Shown here: positions 4,746 to 6,192 of the stretch, in pieces | Layout: every line of letters starts with the position of its first letter | How positions within the stretch are numbered: the first letter of the stretch is position 1 | From: an uncultured Kiloniellales bacterium | Lineage (GTDB): Bacteria > Pseudomonadota > Alphaproteobacteria > Kiloniellales > JAKSDN01 | DNA length: 6,192 nucleotides | Direction of reading: 5' to 3' | Assembly (NCBI GenBank): GCA_937974415.1 | Contig: CALJXB010000241.1 | Location: forward strand, 1-6,192 | Notes under the pieces: model-generated | What the model was told of the DNA's origin: nothing | Databases searched by the model: none | Seen by the model: the letters and a program-made list of their open reading frames with translations, nothing else | Position numbers and translations under genes: made by a program

Positions 4746-6092
4746 TCACCCTTGCGTGCGCGACAAAAAGCCTTCCAGCCAGTTTATGTCATATTCGCCA
4801 TTGATGAAATCGTTGTCGCCGATGAGCTGCTGATGGAGCGGGATGGTGGTCGCGATACCGTCGATGACGAACTCCTCGAGCGCCCGGCGCAAGCGCATCA
4901 GGCATTCGTTGCGAGTCTGGCCGTGGACGATCAGCTTGGCGATCAGGCTGTCGTAGTGGGGCGGCACGGTGTAGCCGGCGTAAAGGCCCGAATCGACCCG
5001 CACGCCGAGCCCGCCGGGGGCGTGGTAGTCGCTCACCGTGCCCGGTGAGGGGGTGAAGGTGAAGGGGTCCTCGGCATTGATGCGGCACTCGATGGCGTGC
5101 CCGGTGAAGGCGATGTCCTGCTGGCGAAGCCCCAGCGACACGCCGGCCGCCACGCGGATCTGTTCGCGGACCAGATCAACGCCCGTGATCGCTTCGGAGA
5201 TGGGATGCTCGACCTGCAGGCGGGTGTTCATCTCGATGAAGTAGAACTCGCCGTTCTCGTACAGGAACTCCACGGTGCCGGCGCTGCGGTAGCCGAGCTT
5301 CTCGACCGCCTCGACGACCAGCCGGCCCACCGTATCCCGCTCGTCGGCGTTGAGCGCGGGCGAGGGGGCCTCCTCGACAAGCTTCTGAAACCGCCGCTGG
5401 AGCGAACAGTCGCGTTCGCCCAGATGAATCACGTTGCCCTTGCCGTCGGCCAGCACTTGGACCTCGATATGGCGCGGCGTGGCAAGAAACTTCTCGAGAT
5501 AGACCTGGTCGTTGGCGAACGATGCCTTGGCTTCGGCCCGCGCCGTCTTGAGCTGACCCGGGAGCTGCTCGGCGTTGTGGGCGATTTTCATGCCCCGGCC
5601 GCCGCCGCCGGCGGCCGCCTTGATCAGGACCGGATAGCCGATACTGAGCGCAGTCTCCCGCGCCTGGGCCTCGCTATTGATAGCGCCGTCGGAGCCCGGA
5701 ACCACCGGCAGGCCGAGCTCTTGGGCGGCCTCCTTGGCGGTCACCTTGTCGCCCATGAGGGCGATATGGGCCGGCTCGGGCCCGATGAAGACGAAGCCGT
5801 GCTCGGCCACCATGGCAGCGAAATCCGCGTTCTCGGCGAGAAAGCCGACCCCAGGGTGGATGGCATCCGCCCCGGTGATGGTGGCGGCCGAGAGGATCGC
5901 AGCGACGTTCAAGTAGCTGTCCCGGCTCGGCGGCGGGCCGATGCAGACGCTTTCGTCGGCGAGGCGCACATGCATCGCGTCCTCGTCGGCCGTGGAATGG
6001 ACGGCCACCGTCTCGATGCCCATCTCGCGGCACGCGCGGTGAATGCGGAGAGCGATCTCGCCTCGGTTCGCGATGAGGATTTTCTCGAACAC
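4746..6092 (-). CDS. accC: Biotin carboxylase subunit of acetyl-CoA carboxylase
   Basis: Catalyses ATP- and bicarbonate-dependent carboxylation of biotin on AccB, the first half-reaction of malonyl-CoA synthesis in the cytoplasm. The 448 residues match the bacterial AccC length. Order: N-terminal domain with ILIANRGEIALR (5-16) and GVGFLAEN (81-88); ATP-grasp domain with K116, K158 and the glycine-rich loop GGGGRGM (162-168), EKFL (200-203), HIEVQVLAD (208-216), ERDCSLQRRFQKLVEEAPSP (226-245) and FIEMNTRLQVEHP (285-297); C-terminal domain with HAIECRINAEDP (332-343). E287, N289, R291, E295, K237 and R337 correspond to E. coli catalytic positions one number higher, so the enzyme looks intact. 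The start is a GTG at 6092-6090; it is kept because ILIANRGEIA must be included and no ATG precedes it. It follows accB by 18 bp, lacks a clear Shine-Dalgarno sequence and is probably translationally coupled to accB. Confidence 0.98.
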   Translation of the reverse strand: MFEKILIANRGEIALRIHRACREMGIETVAVHSTADEDAMHVRLADESVCIGPPPSRDSYLNVAAILSAATITGADAIHPGVGFLAENADFAAMVAEHGFVFIGPEPAHIALMGDKVTAKEAAQELGLPVVPGSDGAINSEAQARETALSIGYPVLIKAAAGGGGRGMKIAHNAEQLPGQLKTARAEAKASFANDQVYLEKFLATPRHIEVQVLADGKGNVIHLGERDCSLQRRFQKLVEEAPSPALNADERDTVGRLVVEAVEKLGYRSAGTVEFLYENGEFYFIEMNTRLQVEHPISEAITGVDLVREQIRVAAGVSLGLRQQDIAFTGHAIECRINAEDPFTFTPSPGTVSDYHAPGGLGVRVDSGLYAGYTVPPHYDSLIAKLIVHGQTRNECLMRLRRALEEFVIDGIATTIPLHQQLIGDNDFINGEYDINWLEGFLSRTQG

Positions 6093-6110
6093 CGGAGGGG
6101 TCCGCCCCGG
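6093..6110 (-). promoter_or_regulatory. accB-accC junction with small GC hairpin
   Basis: The 18-base gap between the accB stop and the accC GTG contains GGGG, loop CGGA, CCCC (6108-6097 on the - strand), a four-base-pair stem. No good AGGAGG-like site is present, although GGGGCGGA lies at a plausible distance and would be partly buried in the stem. Translational coupling from accB is the likely solution. Confidence 0.35.
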
Positions 6111-6192
6111 CTACTCGATGACCATCAGCGGCTCACCGAACTCCACCGGCTGGCCATCCTGGATCAGGATTCTCTTCACCGTCCCGGCGCGC
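6111..6192 (-). CDS. accB: Biotin carboxyl carrier protein, C-terminal end (partial)
   Basis: The last 26 codons of a frame entering from the right edge, with stop TAG at 6113-6111. The peptide contains AGTVKRILIQDGQPVEFGEP and ends LMVIE, which is the C-terminal half of the biotinyl (lipoyl-like) domain of AccB, after the biotinylated Lys of the AMKM motif. The AMKM motif and the rest of the gene lie outside the window. AccB carries the biotin that AccC carboxylates and that AccAD uses to carboxylate acetyl-CoA. It is directly upstream of accC in the standard accBC operon order, 18 bp away. Confidence 0.93.
   Translation of the reverse strand, partial: RAGTVKRILIQDGQPVEFGEPLMVIE

Overview
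The window is GC-rich, roughly two-thirds G+C by eye, and looks like a chromosomal segment from an alphaproteobacterium, most plausibly of the Rhodospirillales or a related marine group. The main clues are a bacterial NDUFA12-type complex I accessory subunit and a DUF2155 protein facing an accB-accC-aat block, an arrangement typical of Alphaproteobacteria. No mobile element, CRISPR array, tRNA or rRNA gene was seen.

Layout: two convergent gene sets meet near position 2406. On the + strand are an NDUFA12-family protein (90-470), an MlaD-type MCE protein (538-1008), a class I SAM-dependent methyltransferase (1066-1824) and an exported DUF2155 protein (about 1906-2409). On the - strand, in transcription order, are the last 26 codons of accB (entering from the right edge), accC (6092-4746), aat (4714-4076) and a 506-residue membrane protein made of two fused DUF502 units (3926-2406). 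The two sets end on the same CTAG tetramer, so each gene's stop codon overlaps the other's.

Roles: accB and accC supply the biotin carrier and biotin carboxylase of acetyl-CoA carboxylase, the first step of fatty acid synthesis. Aat tags proteins with N-terminal Leu or Phe for the ClpS/ClpAP N-degron pathway. MlaD binds phospholipid in trafficking between inner and outer membranes. NDUFA12 is an accessory factor of respiratory complex I. DUF2155 is secreted and of unknown function. The shared theme is the cell envelope, lipid supply and respiration, but most of this is housekeeping.

The most unusual item is the double-DUF502 protein. Its halves align without a gap over 194 residues at about 52% identity (hand count). 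They are joined by a linker that itself carries a 30-residue (90-bp) repeat with a short heptad pattern. Other points are a perfect hairpin one base upstream of the strong ribosome binding site of that gene, the shared CTAG stop, and a GTG start for accC behind a GC-rich hairpin with no clear Shine-Dalgarno sequence.
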